From Symmetrospora coprosmae (taxonomy: Eukaryota > Basidiomycota > Cystobasidiomycetes > Symmetrosporaceae), in contig VUYT01000012.1 of the NCBI GenBank assembly GCA_008802785.1, positions 434,001 through 498,000 of the forward strand: a DNA stretch of 64,000 bases, in the 5' to 3' direction. The notes under the pieces were generated by a model. That model was not told the origin of the DNA and did no database searches. It saw nothing but the letters and a program-made list of their open reading frames with translations. Position 1 is the stretch's first letter. The number at the start of each line of letters is the position of its first letter. The translations under genes and the position numbers were made by a program. Below, piece after piece: positions 34,119-45,210 of this stretch.

Positions 34119-35818
34119 TCAGCTGAACAACGCACGCAGAGCGGTGACGACGCCCGCGCCGAGCAGCGTCCCTGCCACCCCTATGTAGGCTACATCACGC
34201 TTGTGCTGCTCTTTCGCTAGTGTGCCTGTCTCATGCACGGTTCCTCCTTGCCCATCATCCGCCTCGTCTGCCCTTCCAGGCAGGCTGCTTCTTGATGCTT
34301 CTGCTTCCAGCATAGCGTGCGCACTGGTCTCGTTCTCCATATCCGCGCTGACCAGCTCTTCCGCAGCCAAGTGAGCGCTCAATTCACGATCACATCCTGA
34401 ACTACCTGTCACCTCTGAAGTGCCTTGAGAGCCTGGCAGGGCAGCCGTTCCGGCGAACGCACTCATGAGCCCCTTTAGCTCGAGAAATTGCCCTTCAAGT
34501 GCTGTGCGTGCTTCTGTATCGTGCGACTTGATTCTTGCTTCCACCTCGTTGACCATACGGCGGCGCTTATACGGCTCAACGAGGGAGAGGGCGAGCAGGA
34601 AGACGAGGATGTTGATCGCAGTGATGCCGAGCGAGCCGTATGTAGACAGCGAGCGGACCTGTTGCCGCAGTCTTGCCATCAGCGCGACCGCGTTTCCGGA
34701 GAGCCTGAAGCCATCAAAGGCGCACCTTGTCACTCCAGACCTGCTCCTCGTGATATCGCCGCAGGATCGCCTGCATCATCTCGCCGATCTTCTTCTCTAC
34801 CCTCTCCTCATTCCGGTCACTCTCAATCTTGAAGTCCCGCTCTCTCGACTCATTGCCGTGATCTTCGCGCACAAGCTGAGTGAATCGAAGCACGTCCGAG
34901 TCCAGCCAGCTAGCTTTCCGCTGTAATAGGTCGTTCACCTCGCGCTGCGGGACATGGCGAATTGACTTTACTGCGAAGCTCGAACGATTGAGCCGCTTTC
35001 GACTCACGCTTGAAGTCATCTTCTCGTTGAGTGCCATAGCATGCCGTTCTTTTGATAATTTTGCCTCTTCGCGCGCAGCCATCAGTTCCAGTTCTGCAAA
35101 CGGTCGCCACAGCTCTCGTCATTTGCAAATCTCAGATGCATACCAGAACAGACGCGAGGGACCTACCCTGACGTGTCACCTCCCTCTTCAAGCGTTCAAT
35201 CTCCCTGTACCCCGTCACATCGTTGATCTTGCTGCCTGCCTCGGACAGGCGCTTGGACAGCTCTTCTTGCTGCTTTGCCATGCGCTTGAAGGTTGCGAGG
35301 CGGACCTGATGGAAGCGAGAGATCGCGAGAGCCTTTGTTTGCTCCAATGATGCGGACAGCTGAGAGGGTCTGGCTCGAGCAGAAGAGGATGTCGGACGAG
35401 TTGCACCAGTGGGCGAGGCGCCTGACGCGTCTGACGGTAACTGCGTATCGGACAGCAGGGTAGGGATATTCGCTTCACTTGTTGGCGGTACATCCTGGTT
35501 CGCAGTGCCTGGTTCTTCACGCTCGCGAAACAGTCGCGTCGTCACAGCGTCATCGGTCGGAGATGCCCGTAGCTCTGGTGACGAGTCACCGGAGCTCTGG
35601 TCGGGCTGCATCGGTGCATCTTTGGCTTGTTTAGCCTCAGAGGCGTAGCTTCGGCGTTGCGCAGCATCTAGCGGAGTTGACGCGACACGCCGTCGAGTGT
35701 GAGTCTGGCGAGCTGTGGCCAGGCAGGCCAAGCAAGTCGAGCCTGATGCCTGTATCGCGCGGGCGGCCGGGTGAACGCTGGACAATCTAGCAAGCGAGGT
35801 CGTCGCCATGTATGCCAT
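34119..35818 (-). CDS. SHE9: Mitochondrial inner-membrane protein She9/Mdm33
   Basis: Inner-membrane protein required for normal mitochondrial shape. In yeast, overproduction causes membrane fission and growth arrest. The ATG at 35818 begins MAYMATTSLARLSSVHPAAR, an Arg/Ser/Ala-rich likely targeting sequence, with RRRVAS and RRSYAS downstream as possible processing sites. A Ser/Pro-rich linker leads to a coiled coil (FKRMAKQQEELSKRLSEAGS, then YREIERLKREV). The next exon carries the diagnostic block KASWLDSDVLRFTQLVREDH with NESRERDFKIESDRNEERVE and ILRRYHEEQVWSDKVR. After a further intron: LSTYGSLGITAINILVFLLA, the first membrane span, EPYKRRRMV, a loop, and the C-terminal span VAYIGVAGTLLGAGVVTALR. 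Two spans at these places are as in the family. About three introns, including ones before VNDLLQ-region and before LSTYGS. Confidence 0.9.
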
Positions 35819-35834
35819 GGCCGTGATCCTTCGA

Positions 35835-36428
35835 TTATGGTGTCGGGAGAAGCGCGTGCGGTGGTGCCTGGCTGCGGCGGCGTGACTTTCGTAGAAAGAG
35901 GCGATCGAGGTGTGTGCAGCTGGCCTGACCTTGCAGCAACCGTCTCCACATGTTGCAAGCACGATGTTCTGGCAGGCTGCGTTGGCATACTGCGTGGTGT
36001 CTGCTTGCTCGCGGTCTCAGTATGCTGCTTGCCGTCGTTCGTTTCACATTGCTGACAGCCAGGCTCCCTCCCGTCAAGTCTGGACGTTGACGACATGTCC
36101 GCGTCGTCTCCGGCGCCTTCTCGCCAGCGGAGGGGCAGCGGACACGGAACACGGATATGGACACGGACACGAACACGGATACGGAGCTTCGCCTTTTCAC
36201 GTCGCTTGCACTGGTCCAGAGGACGAACGCGCATTGCTCCCTCTCCTCTTCCCCGAGCCGTTCAAGCCACAGAGGCGACGTCGCTGGAGTACTTGACACG
36301 ACCTGCGCGTCTAGAGGCACCCGAGCGCTGCACGCGATAAGCGTCCTCGTGCGCTCCACTGCCTTCTTCTCGCCGGAGCGGCTCAGTTCACGCATCGCCC
36401 TTCTGCTCTCCCCAAGTACCTCTTCCAT
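35835..36428 (-). CDS. Doubtful open frame, possible small gene
   Basis: An ATG-initiated frame of 197 codons on the minus strand in the gap between SHE9 and the microexon gene. Its first half (MEEVLGESRRAMRELSRSGE, later LWLERLGEEEREQCAFVLWT) looks protein-like, with charged helices. The second half runs through a degenerate hexamer repeat and reads as low-complexity Val/Ser. Its ATG would lie only about 55 bases from the divergent ATG of the next gene, which argues against it. It could instead be untranslated leader. No family recognised. Confidence 0.22.
   Translation of the reverse strand: MEEVLGESRRAMRELSRSGEKKAVERTRTLIACSARVPLDAQVVSSTPATSPLWLERLGEEEREQCAFVLWTSASDVKRRSSVSVFVSVSISVFRVRCPSAGEKAPETTRTCRQRPDLTGGSLAVSNVKRTTASSILRPRASRHHAVCQRSLPEHRACNMWRRLLQGQASCTHLDRLFLRKSRRRSQAPPHALLPTP
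36141..36184 (+). repeat. Degenerate GGACAC/GAACAC hexamer repeat
   Basis: About seven imperfect copies of a hexamer of the type ACACGG/ATATGG/ATACGG in tandem. It lies in the divergent region between SHE9 and the microexon gene. Confidence 0.7.
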
Positions 36429-36482
36429 ACAGCTTCATCACTGGCAGCCTACACAGCACACCACTGTCGCTAGCCTGGTAGA

Positions 36483-38586
36483 ATGGGAATGCTCGACAAG
36501 CCGCACGCTCGAACGTGAGTGGTGCCCACGCTCAGTCTGCTGCTCCGCTGCCCAGCGCAGCGCATGGTCCTGCCCGGTCCTTGACGACGACAGATCAGCG
36601 CTGACGGTCCAGCAGACGCAGCGATGCATTGCGCAGTGGCATACAAGCTGACGACCAAGCGAATTCTCGTCATGCTATACCTACTACAGATGGCACGCTC
36701 CGAGCAGAACCGAGCAGATCCAGAAGGCTGAGCTGAATGTACGGACACGCACGAAACGACACAGCGACCCACTACCTGAGCTGATTCATCATCGCATTGG
36801 ACTGCTTCGCAGCGCCTCGAGGACACAGAGTATGAAAGAGTGAGCCGCACATGCTGAGCAGAGCTTTACCGATTCATTCAAGTGACATGCCTCTTGGCAT
36901 CTCCCCCAGAAACGACAGATGAAGCAGGAGATCCAGACGCTTGAGCGGGTGCATGAGATCCAGAAGGATGCACACGAATCCAACCGTGAGCTATTGCGAG
37001 CGGCTCAACGCACGCGCTCCCATTCGAACATAGGGAACGAGCGCGACAGGCTGCTCATGCTCGAGCAGGAGCGCGCTCTCAGAGCCCGGCCGAACAGCAA
37101 CAACATGGCACTCGCCGGTCAGCGCAACGCTATAGCTCGAGAGTCGGCCTTACTCCACTCGCCACAGTATGGCGCATCACCCATGCTCGGCTCGCCAATG
37201 CTCGGAAGCGGACTCGGGTACGGTTCGCCCAACACTCTGTATGTCGGCCTCGCTACGCCCCGAGTCAGAGCAGTATCCGCATCGCACCAAATGCCCATGG
37301 CTGGGCTCGGGCACAATCCACAAGCTGCTGCGGTCGCCATGGCGCAAAACGCAGCAAGAGAGCGACTCGTCCACGAGGCAGAGCACCGACTCGCCACTTC
37401 TGCCATGCTGTCCAGTCCAATGCTCGGGGGCACCCCGCGTATGCGTGCCGTCTCCGGTGGCATGATGGGTACCGGACCGGCAAACGCAGCTTCGCTCGAG
37501 AGAATGCGCCTCGAGGAGCGAAAGCGCAACCTCATGCAGCGCGAGCGTGCGCTTCAAGATCAGCGAGAGGGTCAGCTGCGAGCGAAAGCTTCCGCCATCG
37601 AGCTCGCCAATGCTGAGAGGGCTCTGCATCATCGAGAGCGGGAGCTGTCCGAAAGGAGTCAGCTATTGGCGCGTGATAATCTACTCGACAGGCAGGACGC
37701 CGTGCTGCGACAACAAGAGCGCGACGCTCACCTCCAGGACGAGATGGAGAGGAGACTGAGGAGCCTAAACGTCAATGTGAGTTCCCAAAGAACGACTTCA
37801 GAAGATTCCAACAGCTGAGCCCCATATCCACGCCAAACCGTCTTTTCCCAGTCGCCTGGCATGGCATCCCTTTCTGGCAACGCTCCCATGGCACACGCCC
37901 GCCAGATGAACAGCCCTATGGCAGTCCCCATGGGAGTCGACGGATACGGCATGAGCTCGCAGCTGTCACCCCAAATCGCAGGGCTGGGCGGGAACATGCT
38001 TGGCGCTGGTATCGACAGCGGTCTCGGCGGGCTCAGCGATCCGCGTCTGCGCACGCCGAGCATGGGACACAGTCGATCGCGCTCGGCTGGCGCCATGCCG
38101 CAGGTGGGCGGTCAGTACGGTCTCGACATGAACAACGAAGACGACATGATGCGCGAAGCTGCTCGACTGGGCATCAATATGCCCGGCGGCTTGGTCGGTT
38201 CGGGATCGCCGTACCTCGGAGGCGGTAACGGCGGTCTAGGCATGGGCATGTCGCAGCTCCAGCAACAAGACGTCATGAACCGCGCGGGAGTGTCACCGCG
38301 CATGTCCGCTTTCCCAGGCGTTCCTGGCGACGGGTACGACGATAATCTCGGATATGGCGGAATGGGCACTCTCGGTCGCCGAAGCTCACTCGGTAGCCAG
38401 GACGGGTACGGTGGAAGCGCTGGACTGGGTGGTCTTGGCTTATCACCCCGCATGGGCAGGCGCAGCGGGAGTCTGGGAGGAGGGATGGACGCTCCGCTCT
38501 TCGGCAGCCAGCTTGGTAACGGAACAGGCCGACGAGACAGCAACCCATTCGAGGAGCGCCCTCTCTTCGATACCCGCGGATATTAA
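36483..38586 (+). CDS. Coiled-coil, Met/Gly/Ser-rich protein with microexons
   Basis: Not recognised as any named family. Five exons can be joined without breaking frame: 36483-36514, 36690-36738, 36813-36839, 36910-37776 and 37852-38586. The first three are 32, 49 and 27 bases. They give MGMLDKPHART, then RTEQIQKAELN, RLEDTEYER, continuing into KRQMKQEIQTLERVHEIQKD, one uninterrupted heptad-like coiled coil. Further coiled coil occurs in exon 4 (EERKRNLMQRERALQDQREG; AERALHHRERELSERSQLLA). Between and after them the chain is rich in Met, Gly, Ser, Pro and Leu, with repeated SPMLG motifs and two copies of TPR(V/M)RAVS. The C-terminus (from 37852) is Gly/Met-rich with RRSSLGS, RRSGSLGG and RRDSNPF. 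R-x-R-x-x-S and R-R-x-S sites suggest AGC-kinase or PKA control; that is inference. Likely cytosolic scaffold. Exon joins are supported by consensus donors (GTGAGT, GTACGG, GTGAGC, GTGAGT) and by the periodicity. Confidence 0.72.
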
Positions 38587-38847
38587 GTGACATCTCGGGC
38601 GCAGGCGCCGTTGCTTCGATGATTGCTTGTGTTGTACCACTCCGGTTGTGCTCGCAGTATCAGAAGGGCTTAGACTGTGCATAGGGATCTGCAAGCAATG
38701 ACCCGCGAGATGAGGGGGAGACGAAGCGAGTGTGGGAAGGCAGAAAACTAGACCAGCTAACGCTGCTCAATGCCAAGGGAACGCGTCCGTTGCTACCTCC
38801 TCATCTAAAGCCCGGCACTAAAAATACTGCGACAGGACTGGCGAAGA

Positions 38848-40615
38848 TTACTGCTGAGCGTACACATCCTTGGGCTCGGTCGAGAGACCCTCCTTCTGCC
38901 TGGCCTGTCCCCACTTCTTGAGACGGATAGCCTCGATGCTGATGAATCCAGAGGTGTCGGTAGGCAGGAAGCCGCCCAGCTCGTCCATCGAGGACTCTGC
39001 CGGGTCGTATAGAGCCTAAGGAAGATGCAGTAACCTATCAGCTGTACGGTCTAGACGGGAGAACACACACCCAACGGCACTTACGGCAGTCTCGGACGAG
39101 CGACCCTCGACAATGACGTTGCCTTTGAGCAGCGCAATTCTGACCTTGCCGTTGACGACGGTCTGCGATGCCTTGAGACATGACTGAACGAACTCGCGCT
39201 CCGGTGAGAACCAGTAGCCGTTGTAGAGGATCTTGGACAGCTCTTGGGTGACAAAGCCATCTCGCAGCGCGCGGACGTTCCTGTCAAGGACAAGACCCTC
39301 GAGATCCATGTGCGCCTTGCGAAGGATGGTAGCGCCTGGCGTCTCGTAGCAGCCTCGCGACTTGACACCGATGAAGCGGTTCTCAACAATGTCGACACGT
39401 CCGACACCATGCTTCCTCGCCAGCTGGTTCAGCTTGAGGAAGATCTCGACCGAGCCGGTGACAGCGCTGCCGTCGGCGAGCTCAAGCTTGCTCGGGATAC
39501 CTTCCTCAAAGTGCACAGTCAGACGCTCGGGCGTGTCTGGCGCGTCCGCAATCGACTTGGTGAGCTTCCACATGTCGGTAGGAGGGGTCGTGTCGGGGTC
39601 TTCGAGGATGCCGGCCTCATAGGAAATGTGGAAGAGGTTCTCGTCGGTCGACCATGGCTTGGCAGCCGTCTGGAATACGGGGATTCCGGCCTTCGCGGCG
39701 TAGTCGAGGAGTGCTCCTCGTCCGGCGAATCGCTCGTAGAAGACTGTTTGTGCGGAGGCGAGTCAGTCAGCTCCTGCAGCGAAGCGGCATGGACAGCCAC
39801 AACCCACCTGGTAGCCTCCACGGGGCAATGACCTTGATATCTGGCTTGAGCGCGTAGAAGGCGAGCTCAAATCGGACCTGGTCGTTGCCCTTGCCGGTGC
39901 AGCCGTGCGACACGAACTGGCATCCTTCCCGCTCGGCGACTGCGATCATGGCCCGAGCAATGACGGGTCGAGCGAGGGATGTGCCGAGGAGGTAGACACC
40001 CTCGTAGATGGCGTTGGCCTGCACGGCAGGGTAGATGAGATGCTCGATGAACTCCTGCTTGAGGTCCTGTGGAGTGCGATAGGAGCGAGGATGGAGCAGA
40101 GCATCTGTGAGCCTGACGTTGCGCAGTCAGAGTGCTACAGAGAGACTCACCTCAAGGAAGAACTTCTTTGCTCCGACCTTGAGAGCCTTCTCCTCTGCCG
40201 CCTTGAAGTCCTCTTCCTGGCCGACATCGCCCACTGCGAGGAGGTGAAGGAAGACAGAGTCAGTGCGCTATTCCTGCGTGACACAACTGCCTTGCAAATA
40301 GAGTGGCATTCTTGTACGCCTTATCGGTGTCGGTGGGCGGTGGCTACGGCAAAGAAGCGTGACTCACTGAAGGCGATAACCTCGTAGCCCTGCTCAATGA
40401 GCCATGCGAGGATGCAGCTGGTGTCTGTGTGGGGTTTGCCCAGGCGGACGAGGCAGAGTCAGCGAGTGAATGCAGTCTCACCGCTCTGATGTGAGCAGCC
40501 ATCGCTAATCACACCCGTCGTGCGCGTGTGTGCCTTCTTGCCCCTACTCACCGAGACCGCCCGAGTAGGCGAGGAGGACGCGACCCTTCGAGCCTGGAGC
40601 AGCAGCAGAGGACAT
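38848..40615 (-). CDS. ARG1: Argininosuccinate synthase
   Basis: Joins citrulline and aspartate with ATP to make argininosuccinate, the seventh step of arginine synthesis in the cytosol. The ATG at 40615 gives [20 protein letters not shown]; an intron splits the PP-loop, which resumes [19 protein letters not shown]. Later blocks are [20 protein letters not shown], the Trp/Lys-rich [20 protein letters not shown], the substrate region [20 protein letters not shown] followed by [44 protein letters not shown], and the tail [25 protein letters not shown]. Length about 415 residues, normal. About six introns. All PP-loop and citrulline/aspartate-binding blocks looked for are present. It is the only arginine gene in the window; the upstream intergenic region is long (1.57 kb). 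Confidence 0.96.
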
Positions 40616-42188
40616 GGCGCGCGGAAGATGTGACTATGGAATAGATTGGGCTGTGGAGGCGCAGAATGTAGCCTGAGGGTGTGCGGGAACTGGTGTACTG
40701 TAGCTTGTTAGACCAGAGAGCCCCTCAGAAATTCTGGTGCATGGCACCGCGACGCCAAAATAGGGGTAGGCAGAGTCGGCTGAGACGGCGGACAGCAACG
40801 CGGGTTGGACAGACAGACAGCAAACGCGGACATGTGAATCAGTACAGATAACGGAGATGGGTCCCATCGCACATGTGCAAACTCGTGGCCGCTACAGGCT
40901 GGCCTAACAGCCCAGTTCATGTGTGTGCCTTTGGCGAGGCGGACGAGACGATATAGGCGGATAGCCCTCATCCGACGACGGTGGTTACATAGCAGCTCAG
41001 ACCTCAGAAGCACAAAATCCAAAGCGGATGGCGAGACGATGGATCATCATGCCACTCAGCAAGCAGTGCGCAGCTTACCCAGGCGGAAGCCCGCAGCGGC
41101 TGGTATCGAGCGTCCGGGTCGGGTTTCACCGCACGTGATGTAGAGCGCTACCGAGCGCGCGCAACTTCACAAAGGCAATGAGAAGCCTCAACGACAGCCA
41201 CACGGAAGCGATACCTTACTATCGTACACATGATGTGCGACCTGTATGTCGGTCCTGGTCTGCCTCGCGTCAATCTGCCCGGGTGGGCTAGTCATGTTGG
41301 CTCTTTCGCCCGCACTGGACGTCTGCCCGAACGGCTCGGCAAGAGGTTCAAAAGCATATGGCTTTCCAACGCAGGGCTCCATTGCATGACAGATGAGCGA
41401 ACTCGCGCAGCCTGCTATCGCAACCAGCACACAAAGTCGTAGTGATCCGGGAGTTAACTCTGGCGCTCGCTCTGTTCAGCATCCTGCTTGTACAGTACGG
41501 AGATCCGGCCACTAATCGCAGCGATGGCGTGGGTTCCTGCGCCGCCACAGCGTCCAGGCCAGCTATGTCGATGGTACCAAAGGAAGAAAACGTGAACATC
41601 ACCACAGCGACCCGCTCGCATCTGGACCGCTCTGCACGGATGCATCTCGACTGCAGTCGATTGGGTCAGTCGGTGCCTCGGATCCCCGCTGCCGAACGCT
41701 CCGCAGGACAGGTCGCGCCTATTTAAAGAGGTCTGGAAGGAGTCCGAAGAACTGGGGGAGTCTCTCAACCCCGCTCTGCGCAGACCTGCAGGACGGGCCA
41801 TGGACCGACCAATTGCAGAAGCCGGCCTGCCGCTGGCCACGCAGCTGTTGCAAAGAAGCCGGCGCTCCCGTTCTTGCGGAGATGGGGTCCCTCCCTAAAT
41901 TTGGGCGACTGGCCAGCTTCTCCGCCTCACCCACACGCGCAGTAGTATCAGGCACACACGCGCCCTCTCATCGCCGTCTATAAAGGTCGCAGATCCAGTC
42001 TCTCTTCTCTGTTCCTTGCATTCTTTCCCACTGCTCTCAGCACACTCTCCCTGTTCCCACTGACAGACCTGTTCGTGACTGTCACGCCTAGCCATCACTG
42101 CGGGACACCTGGCAGGCGCGCTGACCCAGCTTCCAGCAGTCACTGCCCATCTCCACGTCCACGTAGACCTCTTCTGCAACTCGTCAAG
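40616..42188. promoter_or_regulatory. Large divergent promoter region, ARG1 / hexose transporter
   Basis: About 1.57 kb between outward-facing start codons, the longest gap in the window. Several short open frames occur on both strands, none with family motifs or plausible splicing. A TATAAA box lies at 41979-41984 and a pyrimidine-rich stretch follows to about 42060, typical of a highly expressed transporter gene. Length suggests complex nutrient control of the transporter, which is inference. Confidence 0.5.
41979..41984 (+). promoter_or_regulatory. TATA box of hexose transporter gene
   Basis: TATAAA about 205 bases upstream of the transporter ATG, followed by a CT-rich tract where transcription could start. 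Confidence 0.5.
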
Positions 42189-44360
42189 ATGCCCGGCGGT
42201 GGTGTTGCCCCTTTGGCGGCTCCGACGAGCATTGAGCGCATCGAGGCGCCGGTCACGCTGAAGGCGTACCTCATGTGCGCCTTCGCGTCGTTCGGTGGGA
42301 TTTTCTTCGGCTACGACTCAGGTGAGGGGTGGTGTTATGGGCGACAGCGCGTGTACGTGACTGACGGACCCTCGTATTATTACAGGCTACATCAACGGAG
42401 TGCTCGCCGCACGCCCCTTCATCGATGCCATTGCAGGCACCGGCGCACCGGCCATCTCATCCTCGCACACGTCCCTCATCGTCTCCATCCTCTCGGCAGG
42501 TACCTTTTTCGGAGCGCTGATTGCCGGCGACATGGCCGACTTCTTCGGACGCAAATGGACAATCATTGCCGGATGCTTCATCTACATCGCTGGTATCATT
42601 GTCCAGATGTTTGCTGCTTCAGGTCTCGCAACCATCGTTGTGAGTAACCCAGCGCGACCCACTCACGCGCTGGCACCTGATATCTGACCAGCTCTTCATC
42701 GCTTAGGTTGGGCGACTCATTGCTGGAGTCGGAGTCGGATTTGTCTCGGCCATCATCATCCTCTACATGTCCGAGATCGCCCCACGAAAGGTCCGAGGAG
42801 CCATCGTCTCGGGCTATCAGTTCTGCATCACCATCGGCATCATGGTCAGTCACAGCTCAGCTAACAGGACCGATTGAGAAGGCGCTGACGCCTTGCTCCT
42901 CCCAGCTGGCATCCATCATCAACAACTTCACCTCGAACCGATCCGATTCTGGCTCGTACCGAATCCCCATCGGGATCCAGTTCGGTGAGTGCCGTGTGTC
43001 ATCGGCAAGGGATCGCTCAAGATGCTGACTCGCTTGAAAATCTTACGAAGCCTGGGGCATTATATTGTGCATTGAGTGACGTCTGAACGGACGTTCCGCT
43101 ACATGCTGATTTGGTCTCGCTACAGGGCTGTCGGCATGTTCCTGCTCCCTGACTCGCCGCGCTACTTTGTCAAGCGAGGTCGCGTCGAACAAGCCCGAGA
43201 CACGCTCGCCCGACTGCGTGGCCAGCCTGCCGACTCCGAACTCGTCGAGTTTGAGCTCGCCGAGATCATCGCCAACGCCGACTACGAGCGTCGCGCCATT
43301 CCCACCGACTCGTGGTTTGGTTCATGGGCTGCCTGCTTCTCTGGATCCCTGTTCAACGCTTCCTCAAATTTGCGAAGGACCATCCTGGGTACCTCGCTTC
43401 AGATGATGCAGCAGTGGACCGGTGTCAAGTGGGTCTCCACCCACTGAATCAGCCCGTTCAAGGAGCTGACCATCGCTCTCCCTTCCGCAGCTTCATCTTC
43501 TACTACTCGACGCCCTTCCTCAAGTCTACGTGAGTTGACCTTCGATAGTCAATCTGGTCTGCGATTACGACTGACCACATCACTCCTCCCTATACCAGTG
43601 GCGCTATCGATGACCCGTTTCTCATCTCCATGATCTTCACGATTGTCAACGTGTGCTCCACCCCGATCTCCTTCTACACCATCGAGAAGTTCGGACGACG
43701 ACCCCTCCTCGTCTACGGTGCCTTCGGAATGCTCATCTGCCAGTTCATTGTCGCCATTGTCGGTGTCACTGTTGGCTTCAACAAGGTTGGTACCGCTCGC
43801 TTTTGCTTGTGAAGGCCCTCGGCTAACATCCCCGTTGCGCGCCATTTGCACAGCTCACTCCTCCCGATGCCAACGGCCTCCAGGTCGCGCAGAACATTGG
43901 CGCCGTCAACGCGCAGGTTGCCTTCATTGCTATCTTCATTTTCTTCTTTGCAACGACTTGGGGTCCCGGTGCATGGGTCGTCATCGGCGAGATCTTCCCG
44001 CTCCCTATCCGATCCCGAGGTGTTGCGCTCTCGACCGCATCGAACTGGCTTTGGAATACGATCATCTCCGTCATCACTCCCTACCTTGTCGGTGCGGACC
44101 AGGCCAACCTCCGCTCTTCCGTCTTCTTCCTCTGGGGTGGTCTCTGCACCTGCGCATTCATCTACGCGTACTTCCTCGTGCCAGAGACCAAGGGCCTCAC
44201 GCTTGAGCAGGTCGACCGCATGTTTGAGGAGACGAACCCGAGGAACTCGAGCAAGTGGCGCCCAAGCACCACGTACGCTGCGGAGGTCGGCATCACAAAG
44301 GACGGCCACCTCTCCGAGAAAGCCATCGAGGAGGTCATCCACGATGGCAGCCCTGTCTAG
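42189..44360 (+). CDS. MFS hexose (sugar/H+) transporter
   Basis: Twelve-span sugar porter of the major facilitator superfamily in the plasma membrane. The ATG at 42189 gives MPGGGVAPLAAPTSIERIEA, then the first span and FGGIFFGYDSG, an intron, and YINGVLAARPF. Sugar-porter signatures are present: GDMADFFGRKWTII (loop 2-3), VGRLIAGVGVGFVS, LYMSEIAPRKVRGAIVSGYQ (span 4-5), LLPDSPRYFVKRGR, LQMMQQWTGVNFIFYYSTPF (span 7), EKFGRRPLLVYGAF, WVVIGEIFPLPIRSRGVALS and the end signature FLVPETKGLTLEQVDRMFEE. The C-terminal tail is short (about 40 residues), so a transporter is more likely than a Snf3/Rgt2-type sensor. About eight introns, one just after GYDSG. Roughly 530 residues. Substrate not readable, though glucose or xylose is likely for this family. 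Confidence 0.94.
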
Positions 44361-44755
44361 TCTGCTTGTGTCTTGGGTAGCGCGGGTATAAGGGATAGCA
44401 TTTGGCCGTGGTATAGTCCTGTCGCAGATGTGTAACTACTGGTAATCGGCCGTGGTTGGCAACACCTTTTTTCAGTATTACTTCCTGCTCTGGCTGTCCG
44501 CGACCTGCCGCTGGTAGCAAGCTGCCGCTATACAGTAGATGAATATCCAGATATGTATTGATGCATCGGAGCATATGGTGGCAGCAAGGCCGGTCACAAC
44601 AACAGAAATACTCGGGATATGCAGCTGGAAGGCTGGAGGATCGTGCAATAATGTCGTATCTATGTCGTTAAGTGATGCAAAGGGACTATGAGGAAGCTGA
44701 TGCATCGATTACGGCGGTGATAGATCAGCTCGGGCTTGTAGCGGTTGAACAGCTG
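44361..44755. other. Convergent 3' region
   Basis: About 395 bases between the stops of the transporter and the small unknown gene. No gene seen. It serves both 3' ends. Confidence 0.4.
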
Positions 44756-45210
44756 TCATTGCAAGTATCGCTCACCGGTCCCAGAGCGTTGGGGGACAGC
44801 ATCAGTACTGGCCAAGCTTCGCTCCGACGGCAACGCAGTTGGTGTGTAGCGAGGCAGGTTGTACTGATCCGCTTCCGTCCTCTTGAGACGCTCGTGCCGT
44901 CTACGTCGCTCATCCTGAAGGGCATAGCATGCGTCAGCGGAGTGACCAGAGGTTGGCCTCTATCTGGGCCCTGTATGGATTAGCTACCCACCCTAGCAAC
45001 GTCTCTCTCGAAGTTCCTGACGGCAGCGCGATCGATCAGGCCGCGCGACTGGAGGTTACGGAGAAGTGTCCTGCACTGCTCGATACTCGCCAGTCGTGCT
45101 TGTTCTCGCTGTTCCGGGGTCAAGGCTGTTTGCTTTGCGTTTGACTTGGAGGAGAAGGACTGCTTCATGAGAGCTGAGACGCTGGAGATGCCTGTTGCGA
45201 TGGCCATGGT
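44756..45210 (-). CDS. Small charged protein of unknown function
   Basis: Not recognised. Two exons joined across a 77-base intron (44915-44991, GTGGGT donor). Product of about 125 residues starting MAIATGISSVSALMKQSFSS, then a helix-rich part with EQREQARLASIEQCRTLLRN, NFERDVAR and, after the splice, DERRRRHERLKRTEADQYNL, ending in a polar PRYTPTALPSERS tail and GERYLQ. The phase-0 join keeps a strongly charged helix going, which supports the model. The start could be a weak mitochondrial signal (Ser/Lys, no acid in the first 20 residues). A TATA-like element lies about 235 bases upstream on the same strand. It shares a 546-base divergent promoter region with the kinesin. Confidence 0.5.
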
